Source: Flavobacterium sp. ALD4
GTDB lineage: Bacteria > Bacteroidota > Bacteroidia > Flavobacteriales > Flavobacteriaceae
Direction: 5' to 3'
Assembly: GCF_002836475.1 (NCBI RefSeq)
Contig: NZ_PJBJ01000024.1
Location: forward strand, 84,172-148,171
Length of the DNA stretch: 64,000 nt
Shown: positions 33,076 through 41,876 of the stretch, piece by piece
Position numbering within the stretch: the stretch's first letter is position 1
How the letters are laid out: the number at the start of each line of letters is the position of its first letter
Program-made: the position numbers and the translations under genes
Notes under the pieces: model-generated
What the model was told of the DNA's origin: nothing
What the model saw: the letters and a program-made list of their open reading frames with translations, nothing else
The model's database searches: none

Positions 33076-33867
33076 AAATATGCTCATTTTTTACTTTTTA
33101 TGCAATTTAGCATTTTTTTAAATACTAAAAATATTAAAAAAAATGATAATTCTGTGCTTTCGGCCTTGTCTACAATCTAGTTTATTTCTGGATTTTTTAA
33201 ATATCAAGTGTGATGAATATAGTAGAAAAAAAATAGGTTTTGGAGAAACTAATCGAATACAAAAGTACAACTCCTTTTTAGTTTTTTTTTATCTGGACCA
33301 TCAATAATTTGACTTTCAACATGCAATAATCTGTATTTAAATGGCATTCTCATTTATATCCGAAACAAAATTTCAAAGCCTATTTTCGTTTAAACTGTTT
33401 GCGCTAGAAGACGCCTTTTTTGAAATGGCTGACCGCCTATTAATTATACCATGAAGATACCCTTTTTTCTTGAGTCATACAAAATCTTAAAATCGTGTGA
33501 GTTGAATAATTTCACAAAATCATTTAAATCTATTTTTGTTCGACAAAACTAGCAATAAATTAGATCTAAAAAATATAAATAGCATATAATCAAGTAAATA
33601 AGTCGTATATTCGAATGACAAGTTTCTATTTAAAAATAATCAAAAGGTTCGGCTTACTAAATCACAAATAACCTTAATGTCTCAACAAGACTATTCTTTT
33701 TTAAATAAAATTTATATGAGATGCAAAACCGAAAGGATAGTAAATTAGTAAAAAAAAATAACTAAACTATAGGATTTAGCACTCGATGAAAAAAAAATGT
33801 TAATCATAACCCTGTTATGGTGAAAAGTGTATTTATGAAATAGTAATCCGATAATTAAAAAACCATT
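33076..33867. other. Gene-free AT-rich stretch
   Basis: Nearly 800 bases without a supportable gene on either strand, only short stop-filled frames. Composition is similar to the surroundings. The last 40 bases form the leader of the universal stress protein gene; I see no convincing TTG/TAnnTTTG promoter there. Confidence 0.5.
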
Positions 33868-34710
33868 ATGACTTTGATAAAAACGATACTTGTTCCAACT
33901 GATTTTTCGATTCCAGCCGATTATGCTATTCGTTATGCTGTAAACCTCGCCTCACTTTTTGATGCCTCAATTATTTTATATCATACCTTTATTCCTTTTG
34001 AAAGTGGTTTTTACCCACTTGCTCAAAGTGATAAGGAAAATCTAGAAATGGAAAAAAAATTAACTAATCGAATTGCTAAAATCAGAGATGTTATTTTAAA
34101 GTCTAGTAAAGACATTTCCATCTCCGTTTATGTTGACCGTGGTCCGATAACCATCAAATTGGCTGAATTTTGCAAGAAAAAGAAAATTGACTTAATCGTA
34201 ATGGGAACACAAGGAGCTAGTAGTATAAAAGAAATATTGATAGGAAGTTTTACCGCTGAGGTAATGACTAAAGCCCCATGTCCTGTTCTAGCTATTCCCA
34301 ATGAATACAAATTTAAAATGCCTAAACAAATCACCTACGCAACAAACTATGGTAAAAAGGATAAAAAAGTTATCCAATACATATTGGAACTAAACAATCT
34401 CTTTAAATCAAAACTCAACATCCTACATATCGATGATAAAAAAAATATTTCCACTGCAGAAGAAGAACTAGGAAAGTACAAAAAAACAATTGAGTTGCAA
34501 TATAACGAAATTCCCTTCTCCTATCATCATGTTCTTGGAAAGGATATCTCAAAAGCGCTTTTAGATCAAATAATGGTTGATAAAACGGATATCTTGGTAC
34601 TGAATCCCGTAAAAAGAAAAGGAATATGGCAACATGTATTTCATAAAAGCGTAACAAAAAAAACGGCCTGTCACATTTTAATTCCATTACTTACTATCCC
34701 AGCCAAATAA
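33868..34710 (+). CDS. Tandem universal stress protein (two UspA domains)
   Basis: 280 residues made of two UspA folds. The first (1-~150: TLIKTILVPTDFSIPADYAIRYAVNLA to DLIVMGTQGASSIKEILIGSFTAEVMTKAPCPVLAIP) carries the ATP-binding G-x2-G-x9-G-S pattern. The second (~153-280: KQITYATNYGKKDKKVIQYI to DILVLNPVKRKG...HILIPLL) lacks it, as in many tandem Usp proteins where one domain binds ATP. Cytosolic and typically induced by starvation or redox stress. It is followed by two calcium transport genes within the same putative element, suggesting a combined stress/ion module. Confidence 0.9.
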   Translation: MTLIKTILVPTDFSIPADYAIRYAVNLASLFDASIILYHTFIPFESGFYPLAQSDKENLEMEKKLTNRIAKIRDVILKSSKDISISVYVDRGPITIKLAEFCKKKKIDLIVMGTQGASSIKEILIGSFTAEVMTKAPCPVLAIPNEYKFKMPKQITYATNYGKKDKKVIQYILELNNLFKSKLNILHIDDKKNISTAEEELGKYKKTIELQYNEIPFSYHHVLGKDISKALLDQIMVDKTDILVLNPVKRKGIWQHVFHKSVTKKTACHILIPLLTIPAK

Positions 34711-35090
34711 TTTTATGAAATTAAAAAGTAAGATATGCTATTACCACGTAATCAAATAAGAATTGAAATCACCATCATTCCTATATGCTACAACAGTAAT
34801 TATTGTAACTGGAATCCGGCGCTCAAAGAAAGATGGTATAATGACTGATAATCTGAACTAGGGAAAGATTTTCATGGGTATTATTCTTTTGTAATGCGTA
34901 ACTGCTATGTTCGTATTATTAAAGAGAATTAATTAATAACCGATTCTGGATGCACTTGTCATTACTGTTGTCTTTATGGTGGGAAATTGCCCTTTATAAA
35001 TAATTATTAATGCCATTGGCTACAAAGAACAATAGTTAACCATAAAACAAAATTTTCAAGATAATTTTGCAATCGTAAAATAAAATTCAA
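34711..35090. other. 380-base gap with a -7 box for the antiporter gene
   Basis: No gene is seen. TAATTTTG at 35062-35069 fits the -7 box TAnnTTTG 21 bases ahead of the antiporter ATG, but no TTG stands at the expected distance, so the promoter may be weak or activated. Confidence 0.4.
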
Positions 35091-36041
35091 ATGATACACG
35101 GATTTATTTTCATATTAGGGTTAATTGGATTGTGGGTAGGAACTAAATGGGTTGTTAAAAGTGCCATTGGCATAGCCAATCGCTTTAATCTTTCACATGC
35201 TTTTGTAGGACTTGCAATTTTATCTATTGGAACAGATTTGCCGGAAGTTTTTATTTCAATTGACGCAGCACTTATGCAGCTAAAAGGAATTGAATCCTCG
35301 GGAATCATTACTGGAAATTCTATAGGGAGTTCCATAAGTCAAATAAGTATTGTTCTTGGTTTATCTGGTTTGTTTTTAAATTTAACTACTACTAAAAAGG
35401 AATTGATTCGCAACAGCATTGCATTAATATCCTCTATGTTACTATTGTTTGCCATTTCATTTGACGGCGATATTTCAAGAAATGATGGATTTATATTACT
35501 AACTTCATACTTAATTCATTATGTAGTCTTATGGAAAACTGCCTCTAAGAATTCTAAAAGAAATATGGTGATACAACATTATAAACCAATAATGTTGGCT
35601 GTATTCCTTGTGTTTGGTTTTGCTTTGCTTATTATATCATCTCATTTTGTAGTTACCAAAGCAATGTATTTTGCTGATAAATGGGGAGTTGCACAATCAT
35701 TTATCGGGATTGTGATTATTGGCCTGGGTACAAGTCTACCAGAACTATCAGTATCCATTGGCGCAATTTTGAGAAAATCACCTGGTATGTCTTTTGGAAA
35801 TATTATTGGGAGTAATATTTTTGATATCCTTGTGCCAATTGGTATCGCAGGGTCAATCACTAAAATTTCGATGGAAGATAATTTGCTAAACTTCGATTTG
35901 CCTTTTTTGTTTGTGATAACATTATTGGTGTTGCTCTTTCTAGCAAGCAAAAGGGGAATATCCAGAATTGAAGCGGTAATTCTTATAATTATCTATTTAC
36001 TGTATGTGCTTGCAAAGTTGTTCGTTTTTGAAGGTAAATGA
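35091..36041 (+). CDS. Calcium/sodium antiporter of the CaCA family (YrbG-like)
   Basis: 316 residues, about ten membrane helices in two inverted halves. Each half holds the ion-coordinating alpha-repeat: GTDLPEV at 47-53 with NSIGSSISQI following, and GTSLPEL at 213-219 with NIIGSNIFDI following. These Glu and Ser/Asn residues coordinate Ca2+ and Na+ in NCX-type exchangers. In the first repeat Asp replaces the more usual Ser. Predicted to export calcium across the inner membrane in exchange for sodium or protons. It is 20 bases upstream of a SERCA-like ATPase gene, so the two are probably co-transcribed. Confidence 0.9.
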   Translation: MIHGFIFILGLIGLWVGTKWVVKSAIGIANRFNLSHAFVGLAILSIGTDLPEVFISIDAALMQLKGIESSGIITGNSIGSSISQISIVLGLSGLFLNLTTTKKELIRNSIALISSMLLLFAISFDGDISRNDGFILLTSYLIHYVVLWKTASKNSKRNMVIQHYKPIMLAVFLVFGFALLIISSHFVVTKAMYFADKWGVAQSFIGIVIIGLGTSLPELSVSIGAILRKSPGMSFGNIIGSNIFDILVPIGIAGSITKISMEDNLLNFDLPFLFVITLLVLLFLASKRGISRIEAVILIIIYLLYVLAKLFVFEGK

Positions 36042-36061
36042 TGATATAAAAAATTATAGAG

Positions 36062-38638
36062 ATGAATTGGCACTTGCTTCCACTTTCTGAAATATCCGGG
36101 CTTTTAAATACAAGCCCGTCGGGCCTTGACGACATAATTGCTTCGCAACGCTTGATTGAATATGGGAAAAATCAGATAAAAGACAAAAAAAAGAAGACTA
36201 TTCTACAAATGCTACTTCAACAGCTGGGGGATTTCATGATCCTTATTCTTATCGCGGCAGCTGCCATCTCAGGAATTATTGGAGATGTAACTGACACTAT
36301 AATAATTCTCTCCATAATTATTATTAATACTATTATGGGATTTATGCAAGAGTATCGAGCAGAAAAAGCGATGGAAGCCTTGAAAAAGATGTCCTCAAAC
36401 TGTGCCCTTGTTTTACGTGGTGGCAATACCATTGAAATTCCTGCATCAAAATTGGTACCCGGAGATGTTATTTTGCTTGAAACTGGAAATATTGTCCCTG
36501 CTGATGTTCGCTTCATAGAAACCAACCAAATGAAAATGGATGAGTCGGCACTCACTGGCGAATCAAACAATGTCCAAAAAAATAGTGACAAACTTCCCAT
36601 GGCAGAGTACAACCTTGGAGACCGGATAAATATGGGATTCAAGGGAACTTTTGTCACAAACGGTCGCGGCACTGCCTACGTAACGGCTACCGGAATGAAC
36701 ACCGAATTAGGCAAGATTGCTAAAATGATTCAAACTGATGAAATGGCGACCCCCTTGCAAAAGAGATTAACCGCTTTCGGGAAACGATTATCAGTTGTTA
36801 TTCTCATCATCTGCGTCATGATTTTTGTTTTTGGCTGGTTACGTGGTGAAGCTCTTTTAGAGATGATATTAATCTCCATATCATTGGCAGTTGCAGCTAT
36901 TCCAGAAGCATTGCCAGCATTAGTAACTATTGCACTTGCATTTGGCGCCAAACGGTTAGCTAAAAACAACGCCATTATACGCAAACTTCCTGCCGTTGAA
37001 ACCCTTGGTTCGGTCAATTACATTTGCTCGGATAAAACAGGGACGCTTACGATGAATAAAATGACTGTACAGGAAATTTATGAAGCTCCAAGGATAAGTA
37101 CAAAATCATTTTTTTTCCAAAATGAAGATTTGCTTCAAATGATGGCTTTGAATAATAATGTTTCGCATAGTAAAGATGGAAAGTGGCTGGGCGACTCTAC
37201 TGAAGTAGCGCTGGCTCAATATGCTTTCAATAAGAATAATAAAAAAATTGAACTAGAGAAAAAATTCTCAAGAATAGCAGAATTGCCGTTTGACTCAAAA
37301 AGAAAGTGCATGACTACTTTGCATCAAACCGAAAACGGCATAATTTCTATTACCAAAGGTGCAGTAGATATATTGTTACACAAGTTAGTCGATAATCAAA
37401 AACCATTTATTGCTGAATTTGAATCGACAGTAAATGAAATGGCCGAGAAAGGCTATCGAGTGATCGGATATGCTTCAAGAAAACTCGATACTTTGCATTA
37501 CCCACTGAATGTAGATGAAATAGAATCGTCATTAACTTTGATCGGTTTTGCAGGAATGATAGATCCACCAAGGGAGGAAGCCAAACAGGCGGTTACCGAG
37601 TGTAAACAAGCGGGAATTATTCCAATAATGATTACGGGAGACCACAAACTAACCGCAAAGTCCATTGCAAAACAACTGGGAATACTCACTTCGATGGAGG
37701 ATTTAGTCTTAGACGGTTCAGAACTTGCTACTTTATCAGAAAAAGAGTTTGCGACTATTGTTGAAAAGGTTCGCGTCTACGCAAGAGTAGATCCTGAACA
37801 GAAATTAAAAATTATTAAAGCTCTGCAAAGTAATGGCCAATTTGTAGCTATGACTGGTGATGGTGTAAATGACGCTCCCGCTCTTAAAAATGCCGATATC
37901 GGCATAGCTATGGGCATTAACGGAACCGAAGTTTCCAAAGAAGCGTCGCACATGATACTACTTGACGATAATTTTGCCACCATAGTCGTTGCAGTTAAAT
38001 ACGGACGGAGAATATTTGACAATATTTTGAAATTTATCAAGTATATACTGACTGGGAATTCAGGTGAAATATGGGCGGTTTTACTTGCTCCACTTTTCGG
38101 ATTGCCAATTCCTTTGCTAGCGATACACATTCTCTGGATAAATCTTGTCACGGATGGTTTACCAGGATTAGCACTTGCATCTGAACCTGCCGAAGCAAAT
38201 ATTATGAAGCGACCTCCAAGAAATCCGAAGCAAAGTGTTTTTGCTGATGGCATGGCATTGCACATTTTATGGGTCGGTTTTTTAATGGGAGCAGTAACTC
38301 TTGGAATGCAGGCCTGGGCTATAGAAAGCGGAGTTTCTCATTGGCAAACAATGGCCTTTACAGTTCTGTGCTTCAGTCAGATGGGACACGTAATGGCGAT
38401 TCGCTCAGAGCGGGAATCCCTTTTTAAGATCGGAGTCTTTTCTAATAAGGCGCTTTTGGGTGCTTTACTTCTTACCGTTGCCCTTCAAATGATGATTATT
38501 TACACTCCTTTTTTTAATGTCATTTTCAAAACCCAGCCACTCACTGTTTTTGAATTAATAATAACAATTCTCGCATCAAGTATCGTTTTCTGTGCAGTAG
38601 AAATAGAAAAATGGATGACTCGAAGGAATAAAAAGTAG
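36062..38638 (+). CDS. Calcium-type P-type ATPase (P2A, SERCA-like)
   Basis: 858 residues, full length. Domains in order: cation-ATPase N domain (1-70, WHLLPLSEISGLLNTSPSGL), actuator with TGES (DESALTGESN, ~160-168), phosphorylation site ICSDKTGTLTMNK with Asp324, nucleotide domain with KGA (TKGAVDILL), hinge TGDGVNDAP at 598-606, and the C-terminal cation-ATPase domain. The M4 motif PEALPALVTIALA matches Ca2+/Mn2+-type pumps rather than heavy-metal pumps. It pumps Ca2+ out of the cytosol at the cost of ATP. With the exchanger next to it, the locus gives low- and high-affinity calcium export. Confidence 0.92.
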   Translation: MNWHLLPLSEISGLLNTSPSGLDDIIASQRLIEYGKNQIKDKKKKTILQMLLQQLGDFMILILIAAAAISGIIGDVTDTIIILSIIIINTIMGFMQEYRAEKAMEALKKMSSNCALVLRGGNTIEIPASKLVPGDVILLETGNIVPADVRFIETNQMKMDESALTGESNNVQKNSDKLPMAEYNLGDRINMGFKGTFVTNGRGTAYVTATGMNTELGKIAKMIQTDEMATPLQKRLTAFGKRLSVVILIICVMIFVFGWLRGEALLEMILISISLAVAAIPEALPALVTIALAFGAKRLAKNNAIIRKLPAVETLGSVNYICSDKTGTLTMNKMTVQEIYEAPRISTKSFFFQNEDLLQMMALNNNVSHSKDGKWLGDSTEVALAQYAFNKNNKKIELEKKFSRIAELPFDSKRKCMTTLHQTENGIISITKGAVDILLHKLVDNQKPFIAEFESTVNEMAEKGYRVIGYASRKLDTLHYPLNVDEIESSLTLIGFAGMIDPPREEAKQAVTECKQAGIIPIMITGDHKLTAKSIAKQLGILTSMEDLVLDGSELATLSEKEFATIVEKVRVYARVDPEQKLKIIKALQSNGQFVAMTGDGVNDAPALKNADIGIAMGINGTEVSKEASHMILLDDNFATIVVAVKYGRRIFDNILKFIKYILTGNSGEIWAVLLAPLFGLPIPLLAIHILWINLVTDGLPGLALASEPAEANIMKRPPRNPKQSVFADGMALHILWVGFLMGAVTLGMQAWAIESGVSHWQTMAFTVLCFSQMGHVMAIRSERESLFKIGVFSNKALLGALLLTVALQMMIIYTPFFNVIFKTQPLTVFELIITILASSIVFCAVEIEKWMTRRNKK

Positions 38639-38872
38639 CACTAAATTAATATCTCACGAAAGAAAAGAAAACGTCCTGAACGTTGTTTTTTTTGTGTTTT
38701 GTAAAAAAAATTGTCGTATTGTAGAGTAGATAAATGTTACAAGTAAATTATCTACGATAACACCTTTTTTATTGTGATTAAAGTCTGTAAGAAGTTTTTC
38801 TCCTTTTTCCGTATAGTGGATATGCTAACTTAGCCATCACAGAAAGTTAAGAAATGATCTTAATTTTAATCT
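38639..38872. other. Gap between the ATPase and the IS element
   Basis: Contains GTAGATAA (38726-38733) and TTATCTAC (38748-38755), an 8-bp inverted repeat with a T-run 13 bases later that may end the ATPase transcript. TATAGTGGATATGCTAACTT near 38813 may mark the left end of the IS, since a related sequence occurs reversed after 40047. Confidence 0.35.
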
Positions 38873-39172
38873 ATGAAACAAGTCCGCACAATTTATGACA
38901 AATCTTTTAAAGAAAAAGCCGTGCAATTGAGTTATGAGAGAACAAATATATCAGAACTCGCCAGAGAGATGGGAGTCGCAGCACCACAGTTGTATAAATG
39001 GTGTAAAGAGTTAGAGGAGTTTGGAGAAGGAAGTTTTCCTGTGAAAGGAAATTTAAAACCAACTCCCGGGCAAGAAAAAATCCATGAATTAGAGAAAAAA
39101 CTCAAAGATGCCGAGTTATAGCGAGATATATTAAAAAAAGCAATCGACATTTTTTCCAAGAGCGGTCGATGA
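38873..39172 (+). pseudogene. IS3 OrfA (helix-turn-helix protein) with an internal TAG
   Basis: MKQVRTIYDKSFKEKAVQLS opens a typical IS3 OrfA with the helix-turn-helix NISELAREMGVAAPQLYKW and a leucine-zipper-like tail. A TAG at 39119-39121 interrupts the conserved DAELxRDILKKA segment. The same frame continues to ILKKAIDIFSKSGR and the natural TGA at 39170. Confidence 0.88.
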
Positions 39173-40047
39173 TTTATAGTTTTATTAAAAACAATGAACA
39201 ACTATTCCCGATTGAAAAAATGTGCAAAGTTCTATTGGTTAGCAGTGGAAGTTATTACCGTTGGAAAAAACAAAAAATAACGGCTAGGTTGCAACGAAAA
39301 ATCGCCATAAAAAAACAAATAACATTGATTTATTTCGAATCCAAACAAAGGTATGGAAGTCCTAGAATAACATTTGAACTTCAGAGCCTAGGTTATGAAA
39401 TTTGTAGAATTACAGTTGCAAAATATATGAAAGAACTTGGCTTACGAAGCAAATTAAGCAAGAAGTTCAAAGTTACAACCAACTCAAATCATAATTACTT
39501 AGTTGTCGAAAATGTGTTAAACAGAGAGTTTGTTGTAAAAATGCCTTCAAAATTTTGGGTTTCGGATATTACATATCTTCAAACTAAAGAGGGATTTGTA
39601 TACCTGACCACTATTATGGATGTATACGACAGAAAAATTATCGGTTGGAGTTGAGTGACAAAATGAGTATCGAATAAACTACACTTGGAGCTTGGAAAAT
39701 GGCGGTTAAAAACCGAGATATTGGTGAAGGTTTGATTTTTCATTCTGACAGAGGGGTCCAATATGCCAGTAAAAAGTTTGTAAATGTTCTTGATTCCTAT
39801 AAAAAAAAGTAAGCCGCAGTATGAGTCGTAAAAGAAATTGCTGGGATAATGCTGTGGCGGAAAGCTTCTTCAAATCTTTGAAAACGGAATTGATTTATGG
39901 GAATAAACGGATTTCTAAAGAACAAATGAAACTGGAAATCTTTGAATACATTGAAATTTGGTACAACAGAAAAAAAGACATTCTGCTTTGAATTATGCGA
40001 CTATTAAAGAATTTAACAATCAAATTAATTACAAAAATGTAGCTTAA
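39169..40047 (+). pseudogene. IS3 OrfB (DDE transposase) with nonsense and frameshift mutations
   Basis: The first 161 codons are open (MIYSFIKNNEQLFPIEKMCK onward, with the first catalytic Asp in WVSDITYLQT). A TGA follows IIGWS, further stops come near 39676 and 39810, and a single-base shift in an A-run near 39970 moves the end of the gene (HSALNYATIKEFNNQINYKN) to another frame. Catalytic motifs are preserved but cannot be translated as one chain. Confidence 0.88.
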
Positions 40048-40268
40048 CTTATACTGCAGGTTTTATTTACATATTCATACCACTCAAGATAAGATTGGTT
40101 AGAGTTGTCGTTAGTATCTTCATTTTCATCAACAACACCAAACTTTTTTAACTCTTCTTTAATCCTGCTATTAATTTCATTATGATTAAAGTGAGGGTTT
40201 TTTTTGAATCCATTCAACTCTTCAATAAAATACCAATTGAAATGGTCATGAATCACCTTAATCTTCAT
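40044..40268 (-). CDS. Hypothetical protein truncated by the IS element
   Basis: 74 residues beginning MKIKVIHDHFNWYFIEELNG, polar and acidic with no membrane helix or known motif. Its stop codon (40044-40046) lies inside the last codons of the dead transposase, so the C-terminal residues come from IS-end DNA and the original gene was longer. It might once have been a cargo gene of the putative element. The function is unknown and it is possibly non-functional. Confidence 0.45.
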   Translation of the reverse strand: MKIKVIHDHFNWYFIEELNGFKKNPHFNHNEINSRIKEELKKFGVVDENEDTNDNSNQSYLEWYEYVNKTCSIS

Positions 40269-40367
40269 AGATTTTTTGGTTTTCTTTCTGTTGACAATAG
40301 ATTGAATTGCTAATGTCCCTGATTCATCAGTAACATACTTTTTAGTGAATATGATTTTTAAACTCTT

Positions 40368-40558
40368 TAGTAGTATATTTGCATTTGTTTATTGAAAAAA
40401 GCATTGTCTAATATACTACTATTTCTTAAAAGTGTGAAGCAAGTGTGAAACAATAAGGGTTAAAAATGAAGAAAAAGTAGAAATATATAAAACGTAAAAC
40501 CTTGAATTAGAAGGTATTTAAAAAATAACAAAGTATATAGAATGAAGTTTGATTTATT
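40368..40558. repeat. Right boundary of the putative integrative element with arm repeats and core
   Basis: Inside the boundary are an 11-bp inverted repeat, TAGTAGTATAT (40368-40378) with ATATACTACTA (40411-40421), and two tandem 11-mers, AGTGTGAAGCA and AGTGTGAAACA (40431-40452). The latter match the left-end pair at 18 of 22 positions. The core ATGAAGTTTGATTTATT (40542-40558) is the start of tgt and repeats the sequence at 32323. A -7 box TATATTTG (40374-40381) within this segment could now drive tgt. Confidence 0.6.
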
Positions 40559-41672
40559 GAAAAAAGACCCGCAGTCCAAAGCTAGAGCGGGAAGCATTAC
40601 CACTGATCACGGTGTTATTGAAACACCTATTTTTATGCCTGTGGGTACTGTAGCCTCAGTAAAAGGGGTGCACCAAAGGGAATTGAAAGAAGATATAAAT
40701 CCAGATATTATTCTGGGAAACACCTATCATTTATATTTACGCCCACAAATGGAGATCCTTGAGAAAGCGGGTGGTTTGCATAAATTCATGAATTGGGATC
40801 GTAATATTTTGACTGATTCTGGTGGGTACCAAGTATATTCACTATCAGCAAACCGAAAAATCAAGGAAGAAGGGGTGAAGTTCAAATCGCATATTGACGG
40901 TTCGTTCCACTTTTTTACACCGGAGAATGTGATGGAAATTCAGCGTACCATAGGTGCCGATATTATCATGGCATTTGATGAATGTACTCCGTATCCTTGT
41001 GATTACCGTTACGCGCAGCGCTCGATGAAAATGACACACCGTTGGTTAGACCGATGTGTGAATCATTTGGAAACAGTGCCTGTAAAATACGGGTACGACC
41101 AAGCCTTTTTCCCTATTGTACAGGGAAGCTGTTATAAAGATCTGCGTCAGCAATCAGCGGAATATATTGCCAACAGTAACCAAGTAGGAAACGCCATTGG
41201 AGGACTTTCAGTAGGGGAGCCTGCAGAAGAAATGTACGCAATGACTGAAATAGTTTGTGAAATTTTGCCGGAAGATAAGCCGCGTTACCTTATGGGTGTG
41301 GGAACTCCGATAAATATTTTGGAAAACATAGCCTTGGGCGTTGACATGTTTGACTGTGTGATGCCTACACGTAATGCCAGAAACGGAATGTTGTTTACGG
41401 CTAACGGAACGATTAACATCAAAAACAAAAAATGGGCGGATGATTTTTCTCCTATTGACGAAATGGCAATCACTTATGTGGATACGGAGTATACGAAAGC
41501 GTATTTGCGCCACTTGTTTGCGGCTAATGAATACCTGGGAAAACAAATTGCCACCATCCATAATCTTGGGTTTTATATGTGGTTGGTTCGTGAGGCCAGA
41601 AAACATATCTTAGCAGGCGATTTTAGAACTTGGAAGGAAATGATGGTACGTAACATGAACCAGAGACTATAA
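40542..41672 (+). CDS. tgt: tRNA-guanine transglycosylase
   Basis: 376 residues. It exchanges guanine-34 of tRNAs with GUN anticodons for the queuosine precursor base. Present are GNTYHLYLRPQ, the substrate-site ILTDSGGYQVYSL with its Asp, the FDECTPYP motif and FDCVMPTRNARNG. At the C-terminus, where most bacterial Tgt proteins have a CxCxxC zinc site, the sequence reads SPIDEMAITYVDTEYTKAY and has no cysteine, although the ligand-position His (TIHNLGFY) remains. I believe Bacteroidetes Tgt proteins share this. The first 17 bases of the gene are duplicated at 32323. Confidence 0.93.
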   Translation: MKFDLLKKDPQSKARAGSITTDHGVIETPIFMPVGTVASVKGVHQRELKEDINPDIILGNTYHLYLRPQMEILEKAGGLHKFMNWDRNILTDSGGYQVYSLSANRKIKEEGVKFKSHIDGSFHFFTPENVMEIQRTIGADIIMAFDECTPYPCDYRYAQRSMKMTHRWLDRCVNHLETVPVKYGYDQAFFPIVQGSCYKDLRQQSAEYIANSNQVGNAIGGLSVGEPAEEMYAMTEIVCEILPEDKPRYLMGVGTPINILENIALGVDMFDCVMPTRNARNGMLFTANGTINIKNKKWADDFSPIDEMAITYVDTEYTKAYLRHLFAANEYLGKQIATIHNLGFYMWLVREARKHILAGDFRTWKEMMVRNMNQRL

Positions 41673-41764
41673 TACTGTTTCATTGGTCAGACAAATAAAC
41701 AGTTAAACGATAAATTGATTTAATCTTTTTAGATTTAATTATTCGAAGGACTGCTTCCATAATT

Positions 41765-41815
41765 TGCCACAGATTAACAGATTGAAAAATGACTTTTAGA
41801 ATCTGTTAATCTTCG
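41765..41815 (+). terminator. Hairpin after tgt
   Basis: AGATTAACAGATT (41771-41783) pairs perfectly with AATCTGTTAATCT (41800-41812). No long T-run follows directly. It may end the tgt transcript, or be a member of the CACAGATTAACAGATT-like repeats I recall as common in Flavobacterium intergenic DNA. Confidence 0.45.
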
Positions 41816-41876
41816 GTTATTATTTTACTACTATCTAGTGGGCGCTGCCCGGGGTAGCATATTTAAATTAGTCTTT

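Larger units (their letters stand above)
38873..40047 (+). mobile_element. Degenerate IS3-family (IS150-like) insertion sequence
   Basis: Two transposase frames overlap in the way normal for IS3 (orfA stop and orfB start share ATGA at 39169-39172). The DDE catalytic triad can be read in pieces: [20 protein letters not shown] and WDNAVAESFFKSLKTELIY. Nonsense codons and frameshifts break both frames, so the element cannot move on its own. It lies at the right end of the putative integrative element and truncates the small gene at 40044-40268. Confidence 0.88.

Noticed and set aside
36217..36672. Minus-strand frames opposite the calcium ATPase gene
   Set aside because: The plus strand encodes an intact P-type ATPase; the antisense frames are by-products of its codon use.
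41208..41606. Minus-strand 132-codon frame within tgt
   Set aside because: Opposite a well-conserved gene and without any recognisable domain.
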